This document shows positions 18,583 to 26,118 of a stretch of DNA of 46,623 nt, in pieces (the first letter of the stretch is position 1; every line of letters begins with the position of its first letter). The stretch lies in NCBI RefSeq assembly GCF_006363815.1, contig NZ_RRYT01000034.1, positions 1 to 46,623 of the forward strand. The letters are read 5' to 3'. The translations under genes were made by a program, and so were the position numbers. The stretch comes from Thermomonospora catenispora. Its GTDB lineage: Bacteria; Actinomycetota; Actinomycetes; Streptosporangiales; Streptosporangiaceae. The notes under the pieces are model-generated. The model did not search any database and was not told the DNA's origin. It was given only the letters and a program-made list of their open reading frames with translations.

Positions 18583-20112
18583 CTACCGGTGCACGGAGCC
18601 CGGCCCCCGCATCTGACCACCGGAAGCGGAACGGTCCGGTTCCAGAGGCGGAGCACCGACACCGCAGTGCGACCGGCACTGCGGCTTCGCCTCTCGCGGG
18701 GCCGTTCGCACCGCCGCGTCGCTCACCGTCCACCACGTCAGCGCCGCCCCCAGCGCCAGCAGTCCCGCACAGATCGTCAGGGACGCCGCGAAGCCGCCGG
18801 AGAACGCGTCCGGATCGGCATAGGCGTCCCCGGTCAGTCCGGTCAGCGGGGGCACCGCCGCCACCGCCAGCAGACCGGCGGCTCGCGACACCGCGTTGTT
18901 GACGCCGCTGGCCACCCCGGCGTGCGTCGGATCGACCGCCGCCAGCACCGTCGCGGTCAGCGGCGCCACCACCGCCGACAGGCCCAGGCCGAACACCGCC
19001 GCTCCGGGCAGCACCCCGGTGAGGTAGGAGGAGTCCGCGTCGATCCGGGACAACATGAGCACTCCGGCCGCGGCCACCAGCAGGCCCACCGTGATCGGCG
19101 ATCGCGGCCCCACCCGCCGGGCCAGATCCCCGGCCCGGGCCGACAGCAGCAGCAACAGCACGGTCACCGGCAACAGCGCGGTGCCCGCCGCGATCGGCGA
19201 GAACCCCGCCACCACCTGCAGGTCCAGCACCAACAGGAAGAACAGCACGCCCATCCCGCCGTACGCCACGAAGGTGACCAGGTTGATCGCCGAGAACTGC
19301 CGGGAGGCGAAGATGCGCAGCGGCAGCATGGGCTGCGGCCCGCGCCCGTTCGTGCGGGCCCGTTCGACCAGCCAGAACGCCGCCGCCGCGGCGATCCCGG
19401 CCGCCCCGGACGCCCACACCGCCGCCCGGTGCACGGTGGGCTGCGGCGCCTCGGTCAACGCGTAGGTGATCCCGGCCAGCGCCAGCGCGGCCAGCGTCGC
19501 GCCCAGTATGTCGAATCGGCCCCGCGCGTCCGGGTCGGAGCTCTCGGGCACGTGCCGGAGCGTCACCAACGCCACCGTCACGGCGAACGGGATGTTCACC
19601 AAGAACACCCACCGCCAGCCGGCGGCGTCCACCAGCCAGCCGCCCAGGAACGGGCCGACCGCTCCGGCCACCCCGCTCAGCCCCGACCAGGCGCCCACCG
19701 CCCGGGCCCGGTCGTCCGGCGCGAACGAGGCCTGGATCAGGGCCAGCGACCCCGGGGTGAGCAGCGCCCCGCCGACCCCCTGCAGGGCGCGGGCGGCGAT
19801 GAGCGTGAAGACGTCCTGAGCCGCTCCGCACAGCAGCGAGGCGACGGCGAACCACGCCACCCCGAGCACGAAGATCCGGCGGCGTCCGTACCGGTCGCCC
19901 AGCGAGCCGCCCAGCAGGATGAACCCGGCCAGCGTCAGCGTGTAGGCGTTCACCGTCCACTGCAGCCCGGCCATGGACGCGTCGAGGTCGGCGGCGACGG
20001 CGGGGAGCGCCACGCCCACCACCGTGGCGTCGAGCATGGCCACGCTGGATCCCAGCACGGTGGCCAGCAGGATCCACCGTCCGGCCGGAGAGGACAGCCG
20101 GACGTCCGACAT
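18583..20112 (-). CDS. DHA2-family MFS drug/proton exporter (14 TM)
   Basis: 509 residues from ATG 20112, which overlaps the stop of the UBP zinc-finger gene by one base (TGATG). It has the DHA2 features: AMLDATVVGVALPAVAADL in TM1, QWTVNAYTLTLAGFILLGG, motif A (GSLGDRYGRRRIF), and around 14 hydrophobic segments. This resembles the QacA/EmrB class of multidrug efflux pumps. The longer frame upstream of 20112 lies inside the zinc-finger gene and is not coding. It forms a translationally coupled trio with the zinc-finger protein and the phosphotransferase. Confidence 0.9.
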   Translation of the reverse strand: MSDVRLSSPAGRWILLATVLGSSVAMLDATVVGVALPAVAADLDASMAGLQWTVNAYTLTLAGFILLGGSLGDRYGRRRIFVLGVAWFAVASLLCGAAQDVFTLIAARALQGVGGALLTPGSLALIQASFAPDDRARAVGAWSGLSGVAGAVGPFLGGWLVDAAGWRWVFLVNIPFAVTVALVTLRHVPESSDPDARGRFDILGATLAALALAGITYALTEAPQPTVHRAAVWASGAAGIAAAAAFWLVERARTNGRGPQPMLPLRIFASRQFSAINLVTFVAYGGMGVLFFLLVLDLQVVAGFSPIAAGTALLPVTVLLLLLSARAGDLARRVGPRSPITVGLLVAAAGVLMLSRIDADSSYLTGVLPGAAVFGLGLSAVVAPLTATVLAAVDPTHAGVASGVNNAVSRAAGLLAVAAVPPLTGLTGDAYADPDAFSGGFAASLTICAGLLALGAALTWWTVSDAAVRTAPREAKPQCRSHCGVGAPPLEPDRSASGGQMRGPGSVHR

Positions 20113-20375
20113 CAGACGATCAGCTCGTCCACGAAGCACCAGCGCCACGTCTCGCCGGGCTCGAAGGACCGGATCACCGGATGCCCGCTGCTCGCGAAGT
20201 GCCGGGAGGCGTGCCGCCGCGGCGAGGAGTCGCAGCACCCGACGTGCCCGCAGCTCAGGCACAGCCGCAGGTGCACCCACCGGGTGCCCTCGGCGAGGCA
20301 TTCCTGGCAGCCCTGCGGGGTCATGGGCTCCGGCTCCGGTCGCGGCAGCTCGCCGACGTGCTCACATGTGGTCAT
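20112..20375 (-). CDS. UBP-type zinc-finger protein
   Basis: 87 residues. Almost the whole chain is a ZnF-UBP domain. The spaced metal ligands are visible as CEH near the N terminus, CQEC in the middle, CLSCGHVGCC, then HASRHFASSGHPVIRSFEPGE, the signature of the ubiquitin-C-terminus-binding zinc finger. Bacteria of this group lack a eukaryotic ubiquitin system, so the ligand here is unknown; small stand-alone UBP proteins are widespread in actinomycetes. Its one-base overlap with the DHA2 exporter gene implies translational coupling and possibly a role in regulating the transporter. Confidence 0.9.
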   Translation of the reverse strand: MTTCEHVGELPRPEPEPMTPQGCQECLAEGTRWVHLRLCLSCGHVGCCDSSPRRHASRHFASSGHPVIRSFEPGETWRWCFVDELIV

Positions 20376-20403
20376 ACCCCCATGCTCGCACCGGACCGGC
20401 GGT

Positions 20404-21438
20404 TCACCAGTGGTCGGGGCTGAGCGGTTCGTCCTCGGGGCGGCTGGAGGACGACAGCAGCCGCAGGTCGGACTCGACCATCATCGCCACCAGCTCCTCG
20501 AAGCCGACCTCCGGCTCCCAGCCGAGCTGTTCACGGGCCTTCTTGGGGTCGGCGCACAGCAGGTCGACCTCGGCGGGACGGGTGAAGCGCGGGTCCTGCA
20601 CCACGTAGTCCCGCCAGTTCAGCCCGACCGTGGAGAAGGCCAGCTCCACCAGCTCCCGCACCGATCGGGTCTGGCCGGTGCCGATGACGTAGTCCTCGGG
20701 GGTGTCCTGCGCCAGCATCAGCCGCATGGCGCGGGCGTAGTCGCCGGCGAACCCCCAGTCGCGCCGCGCGTCCAGGTTGCCCATCCGCAGCTCGTCGGCC
20801 AGGCCCAGCTTGATCCGGGCCACGCCCAGCGAGACCTTGCGGGTCACGAACTCCGCGCCGCGGCGCGGCGATTCGTGGTTGAACAGGATCCCGCTCACCG
20901 CGAACATCCCGTAGGACTCGCGGTAGTTCTGCGTGATGTAGTGCCCGTAGGCCTTGGCGACCCCATAAGGGCTGCGGGGATGGAACGGGGTCTTCTCGTT
21001 CTGCGGGGTCTCCCGGACCATCCCGAACATCTCCGAGGAGGACGCCTGGTAGAAGCGGATCTGTCCCGGGCCCGGGGTGCGGGACTGGCCGACCCCCGAC
21101 ACCACCCGGATCGCCTCCAGCATCCGCAGCACGCCCATGCCGGTCACCTCGGCGGTCAGTTCGGCCTGCTGCCAGGACATCGGGACATAGGAGATGGCGC
21201 CCAGGTTGTAGACCTCGTCGGGCTGCACCCGTTCTATCGCGGAGATCAGGCTGCCCTGGTCCAGCAGGTCGCCGGTGGTGAGATGGATGTCGCCGATGTG
21301 CTTGCGCAGCCGGGCTACGTGCGGGTTGGCCTGGCCGCGGACCATGCCCCACACCTCGTACCCCTGCTCCAGCAGGTGCTCGGCGAGGTAGGAGCCGTCC
21401 TGCCCGGTGATGCCGGTGATGAGCGCTCGCTTGGACAG
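20404..21438 (-). CDS. gmd: GDP-mannose 4,6-dehydratase, probable CTG start
   Basis: 344 residues if translation begins at the CTG at 21438. SDR-fold dehydratase that converts GDP-mannose to GDP-4-keto-6-deoxymannose, the precursor of GDP-fucose, -rhamnose and similar sugars. The NADP-binding motif [19 protein letters not shown] is at the very N terminus, with SSSEMFG and the catalytic [12 protein letters not shown] (YxxxK) downstream. The first ATG in this frame (21354) would delete the NADP motif. Upstream of the motif there is an in-frame TGA and no ATG, GTG or TTG, only CTG codons. The CTG at 21438 is preceded by AGGGAGG five bases away. No other nucleotide-sugar gene is adjacent. Confidence 0.88.
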   Translation of the reverse strand: MSKRALITGITGQDGSYLAEHLLEQGYEVWGMVRGQANPHVARLRKHIGDIHLTTGDLLDQGSLISAIERVQPDEVYNLGAISYVPMSWQQAELTAEVTGMGVLRMLEAIRVVSGVGQSRTPGPGQIRFYQASSSEMFGMVRETPQNEKTPFHPRSPYGVAKAYGHYITQNYRESYGMFAVSGILFNHESPRRGAEFVTRKVSLGVARIKLGLADELRMGNLDARRDWGFAGDYARAMRLMLAQDTPEDYVIGTGQTRSVRELVELAFSTVGLNWRDYVVQDPRFTRPAEVDLLCADPKKAREQLGWEPEVGFEELVAMMVESDLRLLSSSSRPEDEPLSPDHW

Positions 21439-21480
21439 CGGAACCTCCCTGGGCGATCTGGGCAGTCATCGGGCACCTTG

Positions 21481-21517
21481 CTCGATGATGCTCGATGAGT
21501 GATGAAGTACGAGGTTA
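21481..21517 (-). promoter_or_regulatory. Candidate gmd promoter and tandem 10-mer leader repeat
   Basis: On the minus strand TCGTCA and TAACCT (plus-strand AGGTTA at 21512-21517) are 17 bases apart, a weak -35/-10 pair. The transcript would begin near 21505 and pass through a tandem near-repeat, CTCGATGATG and CTCGATGAGT on the plus strand (21481-21500), before the ribosome binding site. Suggestive only. Confidence 0.35.
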
Positions 21518-21557
21518 GCGACCCTTCGGGAAGCTGACGAGTCCGGGACGGCATTGA

Positions 21558-21593
21558 CCGAACGGGTTTCGGTTCTGTTGGAGCGGTTAAGGT
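21558..21593 (+). promoter_or_regulatory. Inverted repeat and -10-like element upstream of folP2
   Basis: CCGAA (21558-21562) and TTCGG (21568-21572) form a 5-5-5 inverted repeat, and TAAGGT (21588-21593) matches the TANNNT -10 pattern 22 bases before the start at 21615. There is no convincing -35. Could be an activator or repressor site for the FolP2-like gene. Confidence 0.3.
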
Positions 21594-21614
21594 GATCATC
21601 ATGGGGGAACGGGC

Positions 21615-22469
21615 ATGACCGCGCTGAGCGGCTCGGATCCGGGACGCGACCTGGTGATCAACGGCCGTCGGCTGGGTCGGTACGCGGTCATGGCCGTGGT
21701 CAACCGCACACCGGACTCCTTCTACGACCGGGGCGCCACCTACGGCTTCCGGGCCGCGCTGGCGGCGGTGGACCGGGCGGTGGCCGCAGGGGCCGACATC
21801 GTCGACATCGGCGGGGTCAAGGCGGGGCCCGGCGACGAGGTCGACGTGGCCGAGGAGCTGCGCCGGGTGGTGGACGTGGTGGCGGCCGTCCGTGAACGCC
21901 ACCCCCACATCGTGATCAGCGTGGACACCTGGCGGGCCGAGGTCGGCGAGGCGGTGGTCGAGGCCGGCGCGGACCTGCTCAACGACACCTGGGGCGGGGT
22001 CGATCCGCGGCTGGCGGAGGTCGCCGCCGCCCACAAGGTGGGGCTGGTGTGCGCGCACGCCGGGGGACTGACGCCGCGGACCCGCCCGCACCGCGTCGGG
22101 TACGCCGACGTGGTCGCCGACGTGGTCGCGCACGTCACCGCCGAGGCCGAACGCGCCGTCGCGCTGGGCGTCCCGCCCGAGGGGATCCTCATCGACCCGG
22201 CGCACGACTTCGGCAAGAACACCCGGCACTCCCTGGAGATCACCCGACGGCTGGGAGAGCTCGTGGCGACCGGCTGGCCGGTGCTGGTGGCGGTCTCCAA
22301 CAAGGACTTCATCGGGGAGACGCTGGGACAGGACGTGCGGCGCCGCGGGGTCGGCACCGTCGCGGTGCTCGGGGTGTCGGCCTGGCTGGGGGCCCGGGTG
22401 TTCCGGGTGCACGACGCCGCCGCGGCCCGCCGGGCGCTGGCGGCGGTGGAGGAGCTGACGGCCGGTTAG
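21615..22469 (+). CDS. folP2: FolP2-type dihydropteroate synthase homologue
   Basis: 284 residues with the DHPS TIM barrel. The segments VMAVVNRTPDSFYDRGATY, ADIVDIGGVKAGPG, ISVDTWRAEV, LLNDTWGGVDP, LVCAHAGGLTPRTRPHRV, LIDPAHDFGKNT, SNKDFIGETLG and FRVHD match the mycobacterial FolP2 paralogue rather than FolP1. True DHPS has a GGESTRPG loop that binds substrate and positions p-aminobenzoate; here it is GGVKAGPG, as in FolP2. The M. leprae FolP2 was reported to lack DHPS activity, so this gene should not be read as the folate-pathway enzyme without testing. It is divergent from gmd and converges on the CGNR gene with only nine bases between. Confidence 0.88.
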   Translation: MTALSGSDPGRDLVINGRRLGRYAVMAVVNRTPDSFYDRGATYGFRAALAAVDRAVAAGADIVDIGGVKAGPGDEVDVAEELRRVVDVVAAVRERHPHIVISVDTWRAEVGEAVVEAGADLLNDTWGGVDPRLAEVAAAHKVGLVCAHAGGLTPRTRPHRVGYADVVADVVAHVTAEAERAVALGVPPEGILIDPAHDFGKNTRHSLEITRRLGELVATGWPVLVAVSNKDFIGETLGQDVRRRGVGTVAVLGVSAWLGARVFRVHDAAAARRALAAVEELTAG

Positions 22470-22478
22470 CCGCGGGCC

Positions 22479-23033
22479 TCAGCTGTGCGCGGCCTCGCGC
22501 TGCCTGGCGCGGTAGGCGGCCACGTGCATCCGGTTGCCGCAGGTGCGGCTGTCGCAGTAGCGGCGGCACCGGTTCCGGGACAGGTCCACCAGGACGCGTG
22601 AGCAGTCCGGCGCCTCGCAGGTGCGCAGCCGGTCCAGCTCGCCGGCCGCCACCACGTACGCCAGCGCCATCCCCCCGTCGGCCGCCAGGTGCTCGGCCAC
22701 CGGTGCGCCCGGGGCGAAGAAGTGCACGTGCCAGTCGTACCCGTCGTGATCGGTCAGATGCGGGGTGGCGCGGACCCCGCCGATGATGCCGTTGATCAGC
22801 CGTACCGCGTGCTCCACGTCGGGGGCGTCGAACACCGCGCGGAACGCCGCGCGCAGCCGGTGGACCTGGATCAGGTCCTCCTCGGTCAGGGCGGGGACGT
22901 CGCTGATCCGGCTGCGCTCGACGAACTCCCGCAGCGCGGCCACGTCGCCCAGCCCTTCGCGGCCGGGCTCGGCCGTGTTGACCAGGTCCACCACGATGCC
23001 GAGCGCCTGCTCGGTGTCATGAGCGAAGATCAC
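22479..23033 (-). CDS. CGNR zinc-finger/ABATE-domain transcriptional regulator
   Basis: 184 residues. The N-terminal about 125 residues match the ABATE domain (LVDLVNTAEPGREGL near the start, LTEEDLIQVHRLRAAFRAVF). The C-terminal CGNR zinc finger reads CEAPDCSRVLVDLSRN, then RYCDSRTCGNRMHVAAYRAR, giving four cysteines for zinc and the CGNR signature. These are stress- or metabolite-responsive DNA-binding proteins of unclear ligand. It is monocistronic. Confidence 0.9.
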   Translation of the reverse strand: MIFAHDTEQALGIVVDLVNTAEPGREGLGDVAALREFVERSRISDVPALTEEDLIQVHRLRAAFRAVFDAPDVEHAVRLINGIIGGVRATPHLTDHDGYDWHVHFFAPGAPVAEHLAADGGMALAYVVAAGELDRLRTCEAPDCSRVLVDLSRNRCRRYCDSRTCGNRMHVAAYRARQREAAHS

Positions 23034-23186
23034 GTCGTCTCCAGTGTCGGCACGGGGCCGCCGTTTCGACTCTCACCCTACGCGGCGGGGAGCCGGGCGG
23101 GGTCGCTCGTGACGATAGCCCGTCCGGCGTGCCGTGGATCCCGATGCGGTGATATCCGGGATCTCCCCCCGGGCGACCGGATCAGG

Positions 23187-23786
23187 TCACTGCGAGTACA
23201 GGGGGTCGGCCACCACCGGGTAGTAGGCCCCGTGATGCTGCACGCGCATCACGATCGTGGACCCCTCCAGCGCGTAGTCGGCCTTGACCGGGCGGAACAT
23301 CGAGTCGGCCGCCCACGGGTTGTAGAACCGCCCCACCGTCGCCCCGTACCGCAGGTGCACCACGTCGTATCCGCCGGACGGCATGGCCTCCAGCGCCAGC
23401 CCTTCGGCCAGGCTGAGCGGGAAGCGGAACTCGGTCGGCGCGTCGGGGCCGTGCAGCACCGTCAGCAGCCGGACGCCCGCGTCGGTGGTCTGGGCCACGA
23501 TGTCGGTGTCCACCTCGACCCCGACGAACACCCTCAGGCTGGGCCGCAGCACCGTGGCGGGCTGGTCGCCGGAGACCGCGATGCCGATGTGGATGCGCTG
23601 GCCGTCCCGGGTGGGCGCCCAGACGCCGTCGCGGGTGCGCTGGCCCCAGGTCACATCCGGGTTGTCCAGTTCGTGCGGTTCATGCTTGCCTCGGGCCACG
23701 AGGATCCGGGAGACGGCGTTCATCGCCGCGGCGGCCCCGTCTTGCGCATGCCTCATCGCGGGCCCCCTCGCCTCCTGTGTCGTCAT
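23187..23786 (-). CDS. Hypothetical protein with a YPVVADP C-terminal motif
   Basis: 199 residues. The start at 23786 follows AGGGGGGACAGG. No signal peptide is evident, although an internal Met at about residue 22 could also start translation. The body is rich in beta-strand-like stretches (LRVFVGVEVDTDIVAQTTD, VHLRYGATVGRFYNPW). The end, HHGAYYPVVADPLYS, resembles a short motif I have seen at the end of many actinomycete secreted or hypothetical proteins; that recollection is from memory. I cannot assign a function. Codon use is normal and neighbours give no clue. Confidence 0.6.
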   Translation of the reverse strand: MTTQEARGPAMRHAQDGAAAAMNAVSRILVARGKHEPHELDNPDVTWGQRTRDGVWAPTRDGQRIHIGIAVSGDQPATVLRPSLRVFVGVEVDTDIVAQTTDAGVRLLTVLHGPDAPTEFRFPLSLAEGLALEAMPSGGYDVVHLRYGATVGRFYNPWAADSMFRPVKADYALEGSTIVMRVQHHGAYYPVVADPLYSQ

Positions 23787-23903
23787 CCTGTCCCCCCTGT
23801 CACGCCGCTGCTTCGTTTATCACGGCGATGCAGGGCGTGACCTGTTACGGGTGGGGATTGTGCATTTCTGTCATTTGCGCCGTGCGTCGTTGGACCTTAC
23901 ACC

Positions 23904-23922
23904 ACCGGGCCGGACAATCCCG
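23904..23922 (-). terminator. Weak hairpin downstream of the CocE/NonD hydrolase
   Basis: A CCGGG/CCCGG stem with an approximately nine-base interior lies about 16 bases past the hydrolase stop on the minus strand. It is short and only a plausible terminator. Confidence 0.3.
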
Positions 23923-23937
23923 GCGGGATCTTGTCCG

Positions 23938-25587
23938 CTATGGCGTCCGGAACGTTGGGAATGTCACCCCTGACCGGTGTATCGGATCGTGGAAGATCTC
24001 CTGATCCGCGGGCAGCAGCCGCACCGCGGCGCCCAGCGGCTCGCCGGTCCCGGGATTGCGGGCGAACCGGGGGAACGACCCGCTCGACACCTGCACCCGC
24101 AGCCGATGCCCGGCGCGGAACCGATAGGCGGTGGGCCACAGCCGCACCGTGACGGAACGCACACCGTCCCCGTCGGCCGGGAAACGCTCCGGGGTCACCC
24201 GCTGCAGCCCGTCGCACACGTTGAGCGAACGCCCCGCGGGGTCCACGTCGCACACCCGCACGAACACGTCGGTGTGCTCCCGGGTGGACCGCAGCGCGAT
24301 GCGCGCGGTCACCGGCCCGATCACCTCCAGCGGCTCCCTCAGCGCCGGGCCGGTGAACACCAGCACGTCCGGCCGCGCCTCCACCGCCGCGTTGTCCCTG
24401 GGGCCGGCGGCCTTGCCGTCCAGCAGCGGCCCGCCGACCCCGGGGGTCGGATCGGACGGGTCGTAGCGGAACCGGCTGGGCGGCGAGTCGGCGGGGGAGG
24501 AGGGCGCGAGCCCGCCGCCGGGCTGCAGCCACCAGGTCTGCCGCACCGCCCCCGGAGGAGGCCACTCGGGGTGGTCGCGCCACTCCTCGGCCCCCTGGAC
24601 GTACAGCCGCACCGGATGCTCCCGCAGCGCGCGGCGGTCCCCGGCCACATGGGCGCGGAACCAGCTCAGCGCCTCGCTCATCGCCGCGCCCAGCCCGGCC
24701 CGGTCCGAGTGCGTCCACGGCCCGATCGTCAGGTACGGCTCACGGCCCGCCTCCCGCAGGGCCGCATAATCCTCCAGCTGGGAGCACAGGAACAGGTCGT
24801 GCCAGCCGCCGACCAGATGCACCGGCGCGACGACCTCGCGCACCCGGGCGCGATGGTCGCGTTCGGGCACCCAGTAGGGATGGCCCGGGGCGTCGGACTC
24901 CAGCCATCGCCGGAACCACTCCACGGGCTGGCCGGTCGCCCGCACGTCCGCCTCCGACAGCGGCAGGTGCGTCATCGCCGCCATCGCCCGCCGCCGCCCG
25001 TACACCCTGTGCCACAGCAGTCGCAGCGGCCCGCCCTCCCGTGCGGTCATCATCGCCGCCCAGTTCAGCGTGCCGCGCAGCGTATAGGAATCGCCCAGAT
25101 AAGTCTGGTCGCGAAACTGCGAGGCGGTGACCACCGGGACCATCGCGGTGATCCGATCCCGGGCGTCGGCGGCCATCGCCCATTGCACATAGCCCAGATA
25201 ACTCGGCCCGAACGTCAGCAGCCCTCCATGGAACCACGGCTGCTTTTCGATCCAGTCGAGGGTGGCCAGCCCGTCGACGCGCTCGTCGCCGAACGGGTCG
25301 AACCGCCCGCCCGATCCGCCGGTGCCCCGGCACGCCTGGACCAGCACCTGGAAACCGCGTTCGGCGAAGGGCCGGCACACTCCCGCGCCCAGCAGTCCGC
25401 CCCGCCCGTAGGGGGTGCGTATCAGGATCGTCGGGGCGTTCGGAACGCGCCGCGGTCGGTACAGATCGGCCGCCAGCTCCACGCCGTCCGGCATCGGGAC
25501 CCGCAGCCCGCGTCGGACCTCCACGTCACGGGTCACCGCGGGCGGAAGGCCCAGCACCCGTTCGGCGACTCGGCTCAGCAACGACAT
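23938..25587 (-). CDS. CocE/NonD-family alpha/beta hydrolase (X-Pro dipeptidase-like)
   Basis: 549 residues from ATG 25587 (MSLLSRVAERVLGLPP); a longer frame to 25695 overlaps the tRNA region and is rejected. The alpha/beta hydrolase core includes LTFGPSYLGYVQWAMA with the nucleophile Ser near residue 130 (GxSYxG). Asp is supplied by LVGGWHDLF and His by TIGPWTHSD. A C-terminal jelly-roll PepX_C-like domain follows (about 340-549; TARIALRSTREHTDVFVRVCD). Members hydrolyse cocaine esters, cephalosporin esters, glutaryl groups or Xaa-Pro peptides. Substrate cannot be predicted here. No signal peptide is visible. Confidence 0.88.
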   Translation of the reverse strand: MSLLSRVAERVLGLPPAVTRDVEVRRGLRVPMPDGVELAADLYRPRRVPNAPTILIRTPYGRGGLLGAGVCRPFAERGFQVLVQACRGTGGSGGRFDPFGDERVDGLATLDWIEKQPWFHGGLLTFGPSYLGYVQWAMAADARDRITAMVPVVTASQFRDQTYLGDSYTLRGTLNWAAMMTAREGGPLRLLWHRVYGRRRAMAAMTHLPLSEADVRATGQPVEWFRRWLESDAPGHPYWVPERDHRARVREVVAPVHLVGGWHDLFLCSQLEDYAALREAGREPYLTIGPWTHSDRAGLGAAMSEALSWFRAHVAGDRRALREHPVRLYVQGAEEWRDHPEWPPPGAVRQTWWLQPGGGLAPSSPADSPPSRFRYDPSDPTPGVGGPLLDGKAAGPRDNAAVEARPDVLVFTGPALREPLEVIGPVTARIALRSTREHTDVFVRVCDVDPAGRSLNVCDGLQRVTPERFPADGDGVRSVTVRLWPTAYRFRAGHRLRVQVSSGSFPRFARNPGTGEPLGAAVRLLPADQEIFHDPIHRSGVTFPTFRTP

Positions 25588-25624
25588 GCGCCAAACCCTA
25601 AAGGACGGGCCGGAGGAAAATGGA

Positions 25625-25654
25625 TTGCACCCGCATCGGGCCATGGCGCATTCT
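25625..25654 (+). promoter_or_regulatory. Candidate promoter of the tRNA-Trp/tRNA-Ala pair
   Basis: TTGCAC (25625-25630) and CATTCT (25649-25654) are 18 bases apart, upstream of the tRNA-like pair and divergent from the hydrolase. A passable sigma-A-type promoter with a weak -10. Confidence 0.4.
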
Positions 25655-25680
25655 GGGAAACGTCGGGACGCGACCGACGC

Positions 25681-25754
25681 AAGGGGGTGAGCCACCGGTT
25701 GGGCGGCTGGTCTCCAAAACCAGCGAAAAGCAGGTTCGACTCCTGCCGCCCCTG
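25681..25754 (+). tRNA. Divergent tRNA-Trp (CCA anticodon), weak acceptor stem
   Basis: The anticodon arm CTGGT-CTCCAAA-ACCAG (CCA at 25714-25716), the T arm GCAGG-TTCGACT-CCTGC, a T8, a D loop with GG, and a G discriminator are all in the right places. The acceptor, however, reads AAGGGGG against CGCCCCT, giving A/C and G/G mismatches. If the 5' end is shifted to GGGGGTG, all seven pairs form (two as G-T) but the position-8 T and D arm no longer fit. The variable loop has six bases. Either a divergent second tRNA-Trp or a decaying copy. It ends one base before the tRNA-Ala. CCA is not encoded. Confidence 0.7.
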
Positions 25755-25755
25755 C

Positions 25756-25827
25756 GGGACCGTGGTGTCAATGGGAACACGCCTGCCTTGCAAGCAGGAA
25801 TTCCGGGTTCGAATCCCGGCGGCTCCA
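25756..25827 (+). tRNA. Divergent tRNA-Ala (TGC anticodon)
   Basis: Acceptor GGGACCG/CGGCTCC pairs with the alanine identity element G3-U70 intact and one A4/C69 mismatch. D stem GTGT/ACAC is perfect. Anticodon arm CCTGC-CTTGCAA-GCAGG has TGC. T arm is CCGGG-TTCGAAT-CCCGG, with discriminator A. Only one base separates it from the upstream tRNA-Trp-like sequence. It differs widely outside the anticodon arm from the usual actinomycete tRNA-Ala(TGC), as I recall that sequence, so it looks like a diverged extra copy. CCA is not encoded. Confidence 0.8.
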
Positions 25828-25840
25828 CGCGATGACGGTC

Positions 25841-25896
25841 GCACGGAGGGGCGTCCTCCGCCGCGACGGCGAACGGCCTCGGGCGCCCCTCCGTGC
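25841..25896 (+). terminator. Strong hairpin after the tRNA pair
   Basis: GCACGGAGGGGCG (25841-25853) and CGCCCCTCCGTGC (25884-25896) form a perfect 13-bp stem, with a smaller hairpin in the 30-base interior. It begins 14 bases past the tRNA-Ala and probably terminates that transcript. A second perfect stem, GGCGGAC/GTCCGCC (25921-25938), follows before the tRNA-Ser. Confidence 0.65.
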
Positions 25897-25954
25897 AGCC
25901 CCCTCGCGCCGCGGTCGCGCGGCGGACTTCCGTCCGCCGGGACCGGTTCGACGA

Positions 25955-26039
25955 GGAAGGTTGGCCGAGCGGTAAGGCAGTCGTCTCGAAAACGACCGTC
26001 AGGGTGACACCTGCCCAGGTTCGAATCCTGGACCTTCCG
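25955..26039 (+). tRNA. tRNA-Ser (CGA anticodon)
   Basis: A class II tRNA of 85 bases. Acceptor GGAAGGT/ACCTTCC is perfect. The anticodon arm is GTCGT-CTCGAAA-ACGAC with CGA, followed by a long variable arm typical of Ser. The T arm is CCAGG-TTCGAAT-CCTGG, with a G discriminator as in bacterial tRNA-Ser. CCA is not encoded. Confidence 0.95.
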
Positions 26040-26059
26040 CGCGACTCTTCCGGATGACC

Positions 26060-26103
26060 GCCGTCCGCCGCGAGACCGGGACTCCGGTCTCGCGGCGGAC
26101 GGC
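26060..26103. terminator. 20-bp perfect hairpin after tRNA-Ser
   Basis: A perfect 20-bp stem (26060-26079 with 26084-26103) with a GACT loop, 20 bases past tRNA-Ser and 15 bases past the end of the convergent aminotransferase gene. Almost certainly a bidirectional terminator and the strongest hairpin with a proper loop in the window. Confidence 0.75.
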
Positions 26104-26118
26104 CGTGGACCGTGCCGC

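Noticed and set aside
16441-21498. 1685-codon plus-strand open frame
   Set aside because: It crosses six leftward genes with recognisable domains; a frame kept open by high GC, not a giant protein.
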